Source: Bicyclus anynana (lineage: Eukaryota; Arthropoda; Insecta; Lepidoptera; Nymphalidae). From it: a stretch of 64,000 nucleotides of DNA. The stretch spans positions 62,001 to 126,000 of the forward strand of contig NC_069106.1 in the NCBI RefSeq assembly GCF_947172395.1, read 5' to 3'. Shown one piece after another: positions 11,601 through 21,400 of the stretch. The notes below the pieces were generated by a model that was not told the origin of the DNA, searched no databases, and was given only the letters and a program-made list of their open reading frames with translations. Made by a program: the position numbers and the translations under genes. Positions within the stretch are counted from its first letter, which is position 1, and each line of letters begins with the position of its first letter.

Positions 11601-11849
11601 TAAAATGTGACAATGTCATGAAAAAAAAAGTAAATTACCAAAAAGAAATAATATTAAAGAGGTTTTCTTTTTACATATATATTTATGAAATTGTATTTTA
11701 CGACCTTTCATTTGATACCCATATTATTAGGGTAAGGTAAAAAAACTTAAGCTTATATTTATGGAAAAGCTTACCCAATCATCATCAGCGCCATTGGCCT
11801 CTAACATGGTTTCCGCAGCCAACTTGCAGGTAGTCTCATCGTCCGACAT
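1929..11849 (-). CDS. Unrecognised three-exon gene, 332 codons, basic C-terminus
   Basis: Three exons read from right to left: 11849-11775 (25 codons from ATG, donor TGG|GTAAGC), 4740-4525 (72 codons, acceptor CCGCAG, donor AGG|GTGAGC) and 2636-1929 (acceptor GGACAG, TGA stop). All junctions are phase 0, so the sum is 999 nt. I do not recognise the family. The middle exon is helical and leucine-rich (VVRYHLLDLLRLIIPELPAH), like a helical-repeat protein. The last exon is Ala/Arg-rich and ends with a conserved-looking GKLQVLFGDEDKILTP segment and a KKRKR cluster, suggesting a nuclear or nucleolar protein. Exons 2 and 3 clearly look like host coding DNA. Assigning the small first exon to this gene rests only on phase, strand and the lack of another candidate. 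Intron 1 carries a gypsy element, intron 2 an RTE fragment. Confidence 0.55.
2765..4390 (+). mobile_element. RTE-clade LINE fragment, disrupted
   Basis: It starts within the end of the endonuclease domain (TNHRMVRATLEI) and runs through the linker into reverse transcriptase (KAPGEDGVTSELLKGA, AFVDYNKAFD, FADDLVLFAED). It is the same family type as the RTE at 17719. It is broken by stops near 3659 and 3677 and by stops at about 3760 and 4262, and it lacks the C-terminus. It lies in intron 2 of the minus-strand gene. Confidence 0.88.
4525..4740 (-). CDS. Middle exon of the unrecognised gene
   Basis: 216 nt, open in one frame between acceptor CTTCCGCAG (4743-4741) and donor AGG|GTGAGC (after 4525). 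It encodes METSIEALHRLRHAA-type amphipathic helices. The plus-strand ORFs over it are shadows. Confidence 0.65.
4741..5117. other. Intronic AT-rich stretch
   Basis: Nothing recognisable apart from the acceptor region of the neighbouring minus-strand exon at 4741-4760. Confidence 0.5.
5118..5390 (+). mobile_element. tRNA-headed SINE remnant joined to a dispersed lepidopteran repeat
   Basis: Positions 5118-5180 carry a tRNA-like B box (GGTTTGAATCC at about 5158-5168), similar to the head at 40480. The right end (5340-5382), GTCGCGGGCATCCGCTAG, has a small hairpin followed by CTAG and recurs at about 54958-54994. That is reminiscent of a Helitron 3' end. Confidence 0.5.
5404..6430 (+). pseudogene. 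LINE reverse-transcriptase fragment split by an insertion
   Basis: 5419-5655 encodes LAFADDFAIVMHN and following RT residues up to LSISGQKV with one frame change. The downstream homologous block (VPFKFLGRKIT) resumes at about 6340. The intervening 5660-6335 is unrelated and includes a hAT-like MITE terminus, so the RT fragment was interrupted by later insertion. Confidence 0.6.
6095..6148 (-). repeat. Terminal fragment of the 474-bp hAT-like MITE family
   Basis: The reverse complement of this stretch matches the left end of the MITEs at 12522 and 52614 (GGTTCCCAACTTAGGGGTTT, then an oligo-C/CAGATTTAGGGGG block). The partner end was not found. Confidence 0.55.
6575..6740 (-). mobile_element. 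RTE-type LINE C-terminal fragment
   Basis: On the minus strand it encodes a VAGRSWMELTKERDKW-like segment followed by residues typical of the end of RTE ORFs. No flanking remainder is seen. Confidence 0.55.
6823..7141 (-). repeat. 3' LTR of the gypsy element
   Basis: 319 bp, TG...CA termini, very AT-rich. It matches the LTR at 11357-11675 over its full length with one visible difference (CACATAAATG versus CACATGAATG). Confidence 0.93.
7142..7160 (-). other. Polypurine tract of the gypsy element
   Basis: The minus strand reads CTTTTTAAGGGGGGGAGA immediately before the 3' LTR, the expected plus-strand primer site. Confidence 0.8.
7182..8027 (-). CDS. Integrase core of the gypsy element
   Basis: 282 codons. 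The DDE catalytic core is visible as SIDTIGGF (first Asp), MVLTDQYPGINSKEF (second Asp) and FSNGLNERLNQTL (Glu), followed by a chromodomain-less basic C-terminus with GDRVYVENGNR. It is separated from the upstream polyprotein by one in-frame TAA at 8033-8031; the frame is otherwise continuous with 8034-9962. Integration of retroelement cDNA is the family function. Confidence 0.88.
   Translation of the reverse strand: MSHLGPATQPFHIVSIDTIGGFGGSRSTKKYLHLLVDHFTRYAYISTSKTQSSTDFIKLMKNVTETYKVDMVLTDQYPGINSKEFKEFLNQENIKMIFTAVDTPFSNGLNERLNQTLVNKIRCKINENQNKTAWTTIAQKCVEKYNETEHTVTKFAPKYLLEGENVNILPNELKSRYTKDDLERDRKLALENTLKSHNYNKKIFDQNRQEYRLKIGDRVYVENGNRLNRKKTDELRIGPFKIVQRISNSIYEVDTGHKKAESNFYHITKLYPVLNERTIIN
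8034..9962 (-). CDS. Reverse transcriptase, RNase H and integrase zinc finger of the gypsy element
   Basis: Domains in order: RT with CIDFRELNKI, FSTFDINSAFWSIPL and catalytic NFIDDILIFS; thumb; RNase H beginning IYIYTDASIKGVGAV with the DHKPLE motif; then an H-H-C-C zinc finger (VSYCHIGR ... CDECETC) that starts the integrase. The ORF ends at the TAA at 8036-8034 directly before the integrase core. The protease lies in another frame upstream. The conserved GLD residues that usually end the protease are in this frame, which points to a one-nucleotide lesion rather than a designed frameshift at this junction. Confidence 0.9.
   Translation of the reverse strand: MNILIMTLIGLDCIKNFKLMQNEQLKIVQFNDPKENEDINKYEVNFNEHIDTANFEILVNHLDLSQQSEIDKLVEKYKQVFANDKYDIGTVRDYEAHIDLSVDKYCCKRPYRCTAEDRIEIESQISKLLKNNLIEESYSPFAAPVTLAYKKEDGKRTRLCIDFRELNKIVIPQSQPFPLIEDLMIKAVNCEYFSTFDINSAFWSIPLKIEDRYKTGFVTQEGHFQWTCLPFGLKTASAIFQRILGNIRKYELSGFAVNFIDDILIFSKTFGEHLLHISKLLEAILKEGLKLKFSKCTFAEKYAKYLGHIIENNSVRPLKDYLSAVKNFPLPKTKKNIRQFLGKVNFHHKFIPHSAIILDPLHNLLRKDVKFIWTAECQEAFDKIKTLLCSKPVLNIFDLELPIYIYTDASIKGVGAVLKQKDKNEDIRPVAYFSKKLTETQKKKKAIYLECLAIKESIKYWQHWLMGKEFIVYSDHKPLENMNIKSRTDEELGDLMYYLSQYNFKIKYNPGKSNQEADCLSRNPVLEPHENRDDCLKVVNLISLQDIKNDQYRNQDLQKQKLINKNGIYYKKNKRREKIILSEQMSINLIKDVHVSYCHIGRTQMINKLTPFYAAKNFIKNIKEMCDECETCIKNKSRKKSK
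9919..10200 (-). CDS. Aspartic protease segment of the gypsy element
   Basis: Contains the active-site motif in the form IYDSGLNVSLI (D-S-G). It is entered from gag by a probable -1 frameshift at 10212-10206. The reading then leaves frame near 9945, just before the RT ORF. Confidence 0.8.
   Translation of the reverse strand: MPPLIKVKLLLNDTLDISGIYDSGLNVSLINAKLLKIQKNDNSNNTQIVSLKTINGEKKTKGIIKLKIKIYNIESFVIDNEHFNYDFDWTRLY
10203..10212 (-). promoter_or_regulatory. Probable -1 ribosomal frameshift site between gag and protease
   Basis: The minus strand reads CC-A-AAA-AAC-TAG. The heptamer A AAA AAC (10212-10206) is in the correct phase for -1 slippage and is followed at once by the gag stop codon (10205-10203). 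After slipping, the frame runs into the protease ORF without a stop. Confidence 0.7.
10203..11320 (-). pseudogene. Gag region of the gypsy element, broken
   Basis: Reading starts with MEKLRFDFEVKP at 11320, changes frame near 11050, and continues through a helical capsid-like stretch to a TGA at 10700-10698. The same frame reopens from 10697 to 10203. Near the end, CPICVKEQKGKRYHLMEKC resembles a zinc knuckle (C-x2-C...H...C). It packages element RNA in the family. The two lesions mean no full-length Gag can be made from this copy. Confidence 0.78.
11357..11675 (-). repeat. 5' LTR of the gypsy element
   Basis: 319 bp with TG...CA ends, matching the left LTR. The segment just inside it (11320-11356) shows no obvious tRNA-complementary TGG primer site. 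Confidence 0.93.
11775..11849 (-). CDS. Probable first coding exon of the unrecognised gene
   Basis: ATG at 11849 opens an acidic 25-codon stretch (MSDDETTCKLAAETMLEANG) that ends at a strong donor TGG|GTAAGC at 11774. The GC-balanced codons contrast with the AT-rich surroundings. It could belong to another gene. Confidence 0.5.
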
Positions 11850-12521
11850 GACTGTGTTTTAAATTTTACCATACACAGCTGATGCAGAACTACTGATACT
11901 GGTGCGTTAAGTCATGGAGACACCACGGACACACAAAGAATTAATTGTAAGTATGTTTATGATTATATTCTTGGTGTTGAACGTTAATCGCCTAAATCGT
12001 AGCGGCTAGCGCAGACAAATGACAAACAAAACTCCGTAAGACCCGTCCTGACTCCGTCCCTCGGAAACTCATTTAAAATTTAATATCTAAATTAATTTAA
12101 AATTTCTAGGTATCTAAAAGGATACTCCCTTCACAATTCTATGCAGTTCAAGATTGTATAATTTGTTTTGTGATTGTTGATTAATTGATTATGATTTGAT
12201 TGTTTACTACCAAGGAATATATTAATCTCTACGAGAACAAGGGAGGTTGCACTTTACAAATGGTTATATTATATATATAATTAAGTGGCTCACAGATATA
12301 TTATTTAATTTAATTTACTCTTTGCAAATGGTGTACAACCTCAACTGACAACAACACAAACTCAAAGTTCAAACACAACAAGTAACAACAAAACAAAACA
12401 AACTGCTTTTACAATTCAAGTACATGACATGCACGTCAATTCACAAACGTCAGAGATGAAGCTGACTGCGGGTCACAGAACATTAATACTCCTGCGTGTG
12501 CTTGTGCTGTGCTGACTGAAG
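11850..12521. other. Putative 5' flank of the minus-strand gene, no coding signal
   Basis: AT-rich. Upstream (minus sense) of the ATG at 11849, so it may hold the promoter and 5' UTR, but I see no convincing core element. Confidence 0.35.
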
Positions 12522-12995
12522 CAGGGTTCCCAACTTAGAAGTTTTCCCCCCAGATTTAGGGGGCAAATAAGTGAAATGGGATATTTTTAGGGATCTGAAG
12601 TTTTTAGGGGTATTTTCAGGGATTTTTTGACTGTTTAATATTTTTAAATTGATGATAATTTTAATATTTCTTTCTTGACCTAGCAACTTATAATGATATA
12701 TAATACGATAATCTACAACCACTCTTGAGGCAACAGACGGCAATTTCCATCGAATAAAAAAAATTGTTTAATTTATTCATTGTCAACATGTATGATTTCA
12801 AAAAATCTGAATCTTCAGATAAAGACGTAATATTTTGTCTATATTAAATATAGACTTTTGAAACATATTACAGCATTTTATTTCTAAATTATTATGAATT
12901 TATATTTTTTAGGGGACAAATCAATAATTAAGGCGTTTTTAGGGGTTTTTGACACAAACTTAAGGGATAAATATTTTGGAGAGTTGGTAACAATG
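12522..12995. mobile_element. hAT-like MITE, 474 bp, with perfect 8-bp target duplication
   Basis: The ends CAGGGTTCCCAACT and AGTTGGTAACAATG form imperfect inverted repeats. The flanks 12514-12521 and 12996-13003 are both GACTGAAG, an 8-bp duplication as made by hAT transposases. A copy of identical length lies at 52614-53087. No transposase is encoded. Confidence 0.85.
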
Positions 12996-13249
12996 GACTG
13001 AAGTATTTCTATCACAAACGGCTAAAAAGATAATTTCTATTCTTTAATCTATTCTATGGACTGAATTCCTTGTATTGAAAATCGTTAATCTATAATCCAC
13101 AATACCATTCTACTCTATCTTAGACCAATCAATGGTCTAAGCTTCAATGCTAGACACACAAGCTGGTTTAACGCTTATAATAACTGTAGAGGCAATAGTC
13201 TTAGAGTTAGAAGACTGACTGACCGCGACGGTGCCAATTTCAAATTTTT

Positions 13250-15070
13250 GCTCACCCCGTTACCCGAGACTGACCGACACACGAAACCAAACTCCGAGCG
13301 TACTGGATCTGGCACTTATACATAGAAACTCCATCACTTTTGAAGTGAGTCCTTTTTAGGTGTATTCGGATCTAGTCTCAGACTCGGACCACAGACAGAC
13401 CCGTCATACTCCAGCTTGGCCCCCCCGCCCTCCACGAAGCCTCCGACCAAAACTATAATTAACTACGTGAGCGTCTGAAGTCCTTGGCTTCACAGCACCT
13501 AGACCAAATTCCTGACGAGATAGGGACGTTAGGCGAAGCGCTCGCAGCTTCTTCGAAATTAAACGGTCACATTCGCGAAGCAATAAATGATTGCACCAAG
13601 GAGGTCCCTGCCTTCAGCAAGGCCCTCTTGACGTCAGACCTACGGGCCCTACTAACGGATAGAAACGCCCAGCAAAGACGTTATGAATCTGAACCGACAA
13701 GACAAAACGCGAGTCTACTTTGGACTTTCGGGAGACGGTGCAAGTGACGCTTGCGCTGGCGTTATGACAGACAATGGGACGACCGACTGATAGAACTCGG
13801 GCCATCGCACGTAGCCTTCTATGACGTAGCGAGATATCTCAAAGCCAACCGTCTCGCGGCCACCTCAGTCGTCGAAGCCACCACCACCCCAGCCCCATGA
13901 GTCGCAATTACCCCCACGTCATGCGAGGAAGTCTCGGCGGTTATCAAGGGCTTGCGCAAAAAGAAGGCCCCGGGGCCGGATACGATTAGTAACAAAGCTC
14001 TAAAGCTTCTCCCGATCCAGATATTCAACCTCCTGGTGAACATCTTCAATGTTCTCCTAGCCCACTGCGCCTTCCCAGACGCATGGAAAGACATTCACAC
14101 GGTCATTGGCATTCACAAGCCAGGTAAACCCCGCGACCTCCCGACAAGCTACCGCCTAATTAGTCTTATCAACATCATTGGCAAGGTGTATGAGATAATA
14201 ATTTTGAATCGTCTCAAAGCCATTTGCAATGAGAAGCAACTTCTCATCAAACAACAGTTTGAATTTTGATGTATCGTGTGTCCATCAAGTGCACCGCCTC
14301 ACGGAGCACATCCTAACCGGTTTTAATATTTTTTATAAACCCATCGTCACCGGGGCGCTCTTCTTTGACGTAGCCCGTCGATCGTTAGCTACGGCGATCG
14401 GCGTAGTGATCGTTCCGGCGTACCAAACAAAATGATCCGATTGCTGCACAGCTTTCTGTACGACCGCACTTTCAGGTACCGTATAAACGGTACTCTCTCA
14501 TCCTCCAGACGGATTCGCGTTGGAGTCGTTCACCCGGGCGTGCACGTTCGCGGACGACACCGCACTGTACGCGACGGCTGTAGACCCGCGCTTCATCAGA
14601 GCCCGCCTGCAGGAGGCTGTTAACACGATAGGGACTTGTTTCCGCTTTTGGCAGATAGAAGTCAACCCAGAGAAAAGCGCAGCCGTGCTCTTCACTGGCA
14701 AAGTGGTACCCCGGAACAAACCCCGACTCAAAGAAGTCTCACTCTACGGAGCTCCCATCCCCTGGCAACGTACTGGCAAATACTTAGGAGTAACCTTCGA
14801 TAACTGCATGAGTCTCCTTGCACATTAGGAAAGCGCTAAAAAAGGCTGCATATGTAATTCAGCGCCTCTACGCTATGATTAACGTAAAAAGTAAATTGTC
14901 CCACCCCTAACGCTTTACAAAACCACAATCCGTCCGATCTTAACCTACGCTAGTCTAGTCTTTTCCCATTGTCCCAAAGCGCTTCAAACCTTGCTCGTTT
15001 TCTGCGCCAAATCACGGGCGCGCCGTGGTTTATACGCAGTAACGATCTCCACGCCACTTTACGTGAGCTA
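13250..15070 (+). pseudogene. Jockey-clade LINE fragment, degenerate
   Basis: Recognisable pieces: 13484-13747; RT block with KKKAPGPDTISNKALKLLP and HKPGKPRDLP (13952-14269); FADDTALYATAVDPRF and the following palm/thumb (14520-14828); and a decayed tail to about 15070. Stops and frame shifts separate the pieces. It ends about 200 bp before the first fem-1 codon. Confidence 0.82.
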
Positions 15071-15265
15071 ATGGGTAAACAGGTCCATTTGTAATGCTTC
15101 TGAGATTGAATTCTTAATAAACGTAGTGATGTTATGCACATGCATGCTATGCTGTTTGTCGTCTGTGTTTGAATTTGAAGTTTGAATTTTAGAATAGAAA
15201 TAAAAATTTCAATTCATAATTTAATTAATATTTATTGTGAACTGAGTATCGTGGGCGAGTGCGCG

Positions 15266-15429
15266 ATGTTGGAGCAAAAAGAAGGCCCGCGGCTGGGCGC
15301 GTGCGGCAAAACTCGCGCGCCGGCCGAGGAGGCCTACCTGGACGCCTTGTTCAGCGACCTGATGCACGAAGTGACGCACGGAGCGCCCGGCGCGCGCCTG
15401 TCGGCCCGCCTGCGCGCCGCGCTCGAGAG
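15266..15429 (+). CDS. fem-1: fem-1 exon 1
   Basis: The first ATG after an AT-rich leader opens MLEQKEGPRLGACGKT. The exon ends in phase 2 at GAGAG|GCAGGC. No GT donor in this ORF gives both the right phase and a good consensus, whereas this GC donor matches the phase of exon 2 and joins to a sensible helix (ALER|LPPGVRRG). The frame itself would run to a TGA at 15443. Confidence 0.65.
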
Positions 15430-18400
15430 GCAGGCATCTCCTTGACACCCGACACCTACACCTACACCCGCCCGCACCTAACGACACCACTCCTCGCGAG
15501 ACGTGCGTAGATGTCGTAGATGTCGATGTCGTAGTCGCGCCCAGGTTGGCTGTTATTGATTGTCTTCTAGTTCAGCCCGTCGCACCCGCGTACGGTCCGT
15601 TCGTGTGGGCACATCAGGATGAAAAGTAGCCCTCGCACCAGACTATGACCTCAATTGATGTGCCAAAGAACAATCAGCATCAAAGTATGAAAACTATACA
15701 CTGAGTCTATGGCCGCGTCTATTTAATTTAAGGAATCGCTTTATTAACAACCCTTAATTATTTAGCTCATTGTTGAACACAAGTCACCTCTCAGATTGAG
15801 TGGGGTCAGGCCAATAGTGCACCATGCTTACCCAATGCGGATTGGCAGACTTAACACAATGAAGGTAATGAACTGATCTACTTTCAGAAATTCAGTTGTT
15901 AACTGTCTACATACCTACTATCTTCGGTACACGCCTGTGGCACTGTATTTATTGCAGTTTGCACACTGCATTTGTGCTTTTAACAATTGCCAACAACAGG
16001 TATGGGTTAGACCTGTGCCTTTCGATCATTTCTTATAATGCATGGTGACAGTCTTAATAATTCAATCATTCAGATCAGGAGTCTTTTATGTTATGTGTAT
16101 GGTTGCAACATGACTTAAAGTATGTAGTAGTTGAGTAGAGAGAGACGAGCAATCCATGGATTTACCGTGCGGGTGCTGGGTCCATTGTGTGGCAGAGAGA
16201 AAAACGCACAGCAAAGTCCAGAGCAAAGACTCATGACCCATAGATGTAGGGTCAAGGAATTCCTTGACAATTGATTATCACTCCCTTCCTTTGCTCATGT
16301 TGTTCTTCCTGCCGCCAAATTTGGTAAAACCCTATTAGAGCAGCTTTGGATACCTGTTCTTATATAGGACTTGCTGCACTTCTAGAGAGGTCAAGGTCTT
16401 TGAACAAGTTGTAGACAGATTTATTTTTCGAGTTAGTTATAGATAGTAATCACCTACTTCTATGGCAAACTAGTTTGGTTGTACAAAAGGAATATATCTG
16501 GTCTATACTATTGCTGAATCCAGCGAATACCATTTACTAACAAACCGTTGCTTAGCAACCAATGACAGGCAGGTGTTGACTACCTATTGGTCTCTGTTAA
16601 AATATTATCATAATTAAAGTACCTCCTGGAAATTACTTCAAAATACTTTAAATTAATAAAATAATGTGAGGGTTTTTAATTATATATTTGTATACATCTA
16701 TACTAATATTTATAATACTAAGATTTGATTGCTTGAAATCAAATCAAATCAAATCAAAAATCATTTATTTCAAGTAGGCTCAGTTTACAAGCACTTTTGA
16801 CACGTCAGTTGACTATTTGTAAAGATTCTACCACCGGTTCGGAAGGCAGGTTCTGCTGAGAAGATACTGGCAAGAAACTCAACAGTTGCTCTTTTGAAAA
16901 AGTCATACAGTATTATAATTTACAATTGATAACAATTACTGTTTACATTTCTTATGGTTTTACTTTCTGTGTGAAGGTGGAAGCTGATCCAAAGGCCTCC
17001 AAGCATCTTTATCATTAAGGAACTCATCAATGTTGTAGTGCCCTCGACTAAGTAAATGTTTTTTAACACATTGCTTAAAGCTATCCATTGGCAGGTCCAT
17101 CACAGTCTTGGGGATCTTATTATAGAAGAGTACACCCAAACCTACGAAAGATTTTTTTACTCTTTGGAGACAATATGCAGAAATAACTAACTTCTTCTTC
17201 TTCTTCTTCTTCTTCTTTCTTCTGGGCCGTTTCCGCACTTAGCCAAGTGTTTGGCCGTTGTGCGTGGGTCCCTTGGTGTAGGTTCCCGCTGGATTTATTC
17301 CATCCAGCCGAGCTCGTTCCAGAAGCTTAGCAGGCCGCCCAGGTCGCCGATAGCCTCATGGAGTGTCGCTGAGGAGCCAATGTAGGTTGCTCGTTGTTCC
17401 GTTACGCCTCTGCAACTGAGCATAATGTGTAGCGGTGTCTCGTCCTCCTCCATGCAGGCTCTGCACAGAGGACTGTCGGTCAAACCTAGAATTGAAAGGT
17501 GTTTGTTTAGCGGGCAGTGACCTGTTATTAGGCCAACTACTGTTCTCAGCTTGTCTCGTGTGAGGTTCATAAGTTTCTTTGTTATCCTAGGGTCGAGGCC
17601 TGGGAGTGCCTCTTTTGTATGTCTACATGTGGTTATGCTGTCCCATAGTTCGCCGTGGGTTCTGATGGTTTGTTTGTGCAACCATGTTTTGTATTCACTG
17701 AATGGTATGGATACTATTTGATCCTAATAAAACAGTCTCTGAAGAAACACATACGAGAATTGATTGGAATTTCCGACAGACTAGCGATACTCAACATAGA
17801 AATACCAGGATACAAAAAGCAATGGTCGATCATGCAAGCATACGCGCCAAACGAAAAATCTGATGTGGCAGTATTAGAGTCTTTCTATGATGAGATGTCA
17901 CGAGCAATAAGGACCAACGCAGATAAGCACATCCTACTTATGGGTGACTTCAATGCCCAAGTTGGGGCCCGACAAAATAACGAAGAATATGTGCTTGGAA
18001 AGTTCGGACACGGAAAAAGAAGTCGCAATGGCCAAAAACTAGTTGAATTTCTCATGGAACATAATCTCACAGTTCTTAACTCAACTTTCAAGAAAAACAC
18101 ACGAAATAAATGGACTTGGATCTCACCCGATGGTTCCTATAAAAATGAAATTGATTATATTATAAGCAATCACCCTAAAGCATTCACTGTCACAAAGGTC
18201 ATAAACAAGCTAAATTTCAACACAAACCATAGAATGGTGCGCTGCTCATTAAGAACGGAACAGATCAAAACACCGAGACATCACATGAAAAATCATAGAT
18301 ATGAACAGAAAGTGCTTCCGACCCTTGTAGATGAAAACCACTTTGAAGAAATCAAAAAGCAAATTACAAACGAAGTACTAGACCCACTAAAAAAATATGA

Positions 18401-21400
18401 ACTTCTAGAAAATAGACTTAAAACAATCAACATTTACAGAAATCAACAAAATAATAAATACCAACTAAGCGATTACACCCTACATCTATTGAAGGACCGA
18501 AAAGATCTAATATCAAGCAAACAGCGAAAGGAATCAATTAAAAAGATAACAGATCTAAGTAAAAAAATAAGGGAAAATATACGAAAGGATAGGAAAAGAA
18601 TAAGACTTAAGACTTTAGAACGCCACATAACGAGGACGGGAGGAGTGAAAAAGGCGCTGAAAGAACTAAGAGAATCAGGGAAGGAATGGATACCTAGGCT
18701 TAAAAGGAAAACAACAACTACTTCGAAAAGAAAGGATATCAAGGACCTAGCCACGCTCTTCTACAGCCAGCTCTATGCCACACAAACACAAAGTCACAAT
18801 GCAAAGACCAAACAGAGTGGCACACTTTTGGAGCCGACGCGGGTAAACCCTGAGGAACCAATACCTGAAATATTACAATGCGAGGTTGAGAAGTCAATAA
18901 AAAGCCAAAAAGCAGAAAGATCTCCAGGGCCGGATAGAATAGCAAACGAGTTGCTAAAGGGTACAATGGAAGAACTGGTTCCTATCCTTACAAAACTATT
19001 CAACGAAATCATAATAAAATGGACCAAATCCCACATTATTCTACTGCATAAAAAGGGTGATAAAAACGACTTGGAAAACTACAGGCCAATCAGTCTGATG
19101 TCTAATGTGTACAAAGTATTTGCGAAGATAATACTTGACAGAATCACTAAAACTCTGGACGAACAACAGCCAGTGGAACAAGCGGGCTTCAGAAAAGGAT
19201 TTTCTACAATCGACCACATCCACACTGTCAAACAAATACTCGAAAAATACACGGAGCATAACAAAAAAATATACATAGCGTTTATCGACTACGCCAAAGC
19301 CTTCGACAGTATAAGCCATGAATCCCTCTTAGACAGTTTAGATCAGCAAGGAGTACCCGCAGCATACATTGACATCATAAATATGATTTATAACAACAAT
19401 AAAGCTAAAATCCAACTAGAAAGCTTAGGAAACGAGTTTAAAATTGAAAGGGGTGTCAGACAAGGGGACCCTTTATCCCCAAAACTGTTTTCAGCCGTGT
19501 TGGAAAGCGTATTCCGCAACTTAGAATGGGAAGACTTCGGAATCAATGTTAATGGTAAAAAACTTAACCATCTCAGATTCGCAGATGACCTCGTACTATT
19601 TGAAGAAGATCCAATCAAACTCGGGTGCATGATTTCGAATCTACATGAAGAGAGCATTAAAATCGGACTCAAAATGAACACAAAGAAGACCAAACTAATG
19701 ACGAACAGTACTGAGGTCAACATCGGCATTGATAACAACCCATTATTGTATGTGCAAGAATACACATACCTTGGACAAGTTGTTACCTTCAGGGACCAAA
19801 TGACTAAAGAAATCAGCACGAGAATTGCCGTTGGCTGGAAAAGATATTGGTCCCTGAAGGAGATAATGAAATCCAAGGAACTGAGCATGGTAATTAAGAG
19901 GAAGGCCTTCAACACGTGTATCTTGCCATGCCTAACATACGGCTGTGAAACCTGGGCGCTCACCATGGCTCAAAGGGCTAAACTGGCCAGGTGCCAACGA
20001 TCCATGGAGAGGAGCATGACTGGCCACAAGAAAAAGGATAGGGTAAGAAACACTGACCTTCGAACTAAAACTGGGGTCACCGATGTTTTAACTCGTGTCG
20101 ACCAGCAAAAGTGGCGATGGACAGGCCACATGCTAAGGGACACTACGGGGAAGTGGAGCAGACTGGTGACGGAATGGTACCCTAGAGATGGCAGAAGGAA
20201 TCGGGGTAAACAGTTCATTAGATGGGAGGATGACTTAAAGCTCACAGCAGGTCCAAAGTGGAGAAGGGTCGCATTAGAGAGAGAGCAGTGGAAGTCGATG
20301 GAGGAGGCCTATGCCGAAAGGCACACTATGTTAAGAGATATTCTTTAAAAAAATGAAAACAAAATGTATTGTATATATAATTGTAATTTCTTAACACAGA
20401 ATAAAGGGCTTATTATTATTATTATCCAAATGAATTAAACTCTCACGCCCAGTACAAAATAAATATATATAAAAGCCAAAGGGAAAATAAATAAACTTAC
20501 TTAAATACACAAAATAAATAAACTTAAATATATATTACATAAATACATATATGCACCGGGCGGAGGATTCACCCCGGCAGGGAGACCAAACGGCCGGGGG
20601 TCAGGGCGACAGGTGGAGAAACCGGCGGACTATCCTAGCCGAGTCCAGCAAGACCGCTTTTTGCATCTTGCCTGCGAGCGAACTGCCACGGAACCCCAGC
20701 CGCCTCAGATGGTGAGCGAGGCTGACTGGGATCAAACCGTTGGCAGATATAACGATGGGGATGATTTCAGTGGACTCCACATGCCACATGGCGGTAACCT
20801 CGTGAGCCAGATCTAGATATTTACGTTTTTTCTCTGTCTCAGCTCTCACAAGGTTCTCGTCATATGGAATTGTGATGTCCACTAAAAACACCCTCGACTG
20901 TGCCCGGTCCAACACCACGATGTCAGGCTTATTCGCAAGAATAGTCCTGTCCGTGATAATGGACCGGTCCCAATAGAGCCGGACTCCGTCGCGTTCAAGC
21001 ACTGGCACCGGTGTGTACTTGTAATAAGGCAACCTCTGGTCCAGGAGACCGTACGTCAGAGCAAGCTCTTGGTGAAGGATTTTGGCTGCTTGGTTGTGTC
21101 TGTGCAGATACTCAGTGTTGGCAAGAGCTGAACAACCCGAAAGGACATGTCTGAGTGACTCGCCGGGATGGCGACAGGCTCGACAGATGTCGTGAGTGCC
21201 ATCCTTCAGAATGTACTTTCGGTAGTTCCGCGTCTTTACCACCTGATCTTGTATCGCAAAAACAAACCCTCCGGTTTCCCCAAAGAGGTCACCGAAGCGC
21301 AGCCACTGCACAGACGCTTTTTTACTGACATGGGGCTCATGAAGAGCCTTAAAAAAGCGTCCGTGCAGCTCCTTCCCCTTCCATACGGTCTCCCGGTCAG

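Larger units (their letters stand above)
6823..11675 (-). mobile_element. Gypsy-superfamily LTR retrotransposon, near-identical LTRs, lesioned coding region
   Basis: A 4.85-kb element on the minus strand: 5' LTR 11357-11675, gag region 11320-10203, protease 10200-9919, reverse transcriptase/RNase H/integrase zinc finger 9962-8034, integrase core 8027-7182, purine tract beside 7142, 3' LTR 6823-7141. The protease-RT-RNase H-integrase order is that of gypsy (Metaviridae). No envelope-like ORF is present. The flanks are TA-rich, so a target duplication cannot be resolved. I count two nonsense changes (8033-8031 and 10700-10698) and two single-nucleotide frame changes (about 9930-9960 and 11040-11075). 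The LTRs differ at one base that I can see. It lies in intron 1 of the minus-strand gene. Confidence 0.93.

Noticed and set aside
12483..12836. 60-85-codon ORF conserved between 12483-12743 and 52627-52836
   Set aside because: Lies in two copies of the same MITE; similarity reflects element copying, with no codon-level evidence of selection.
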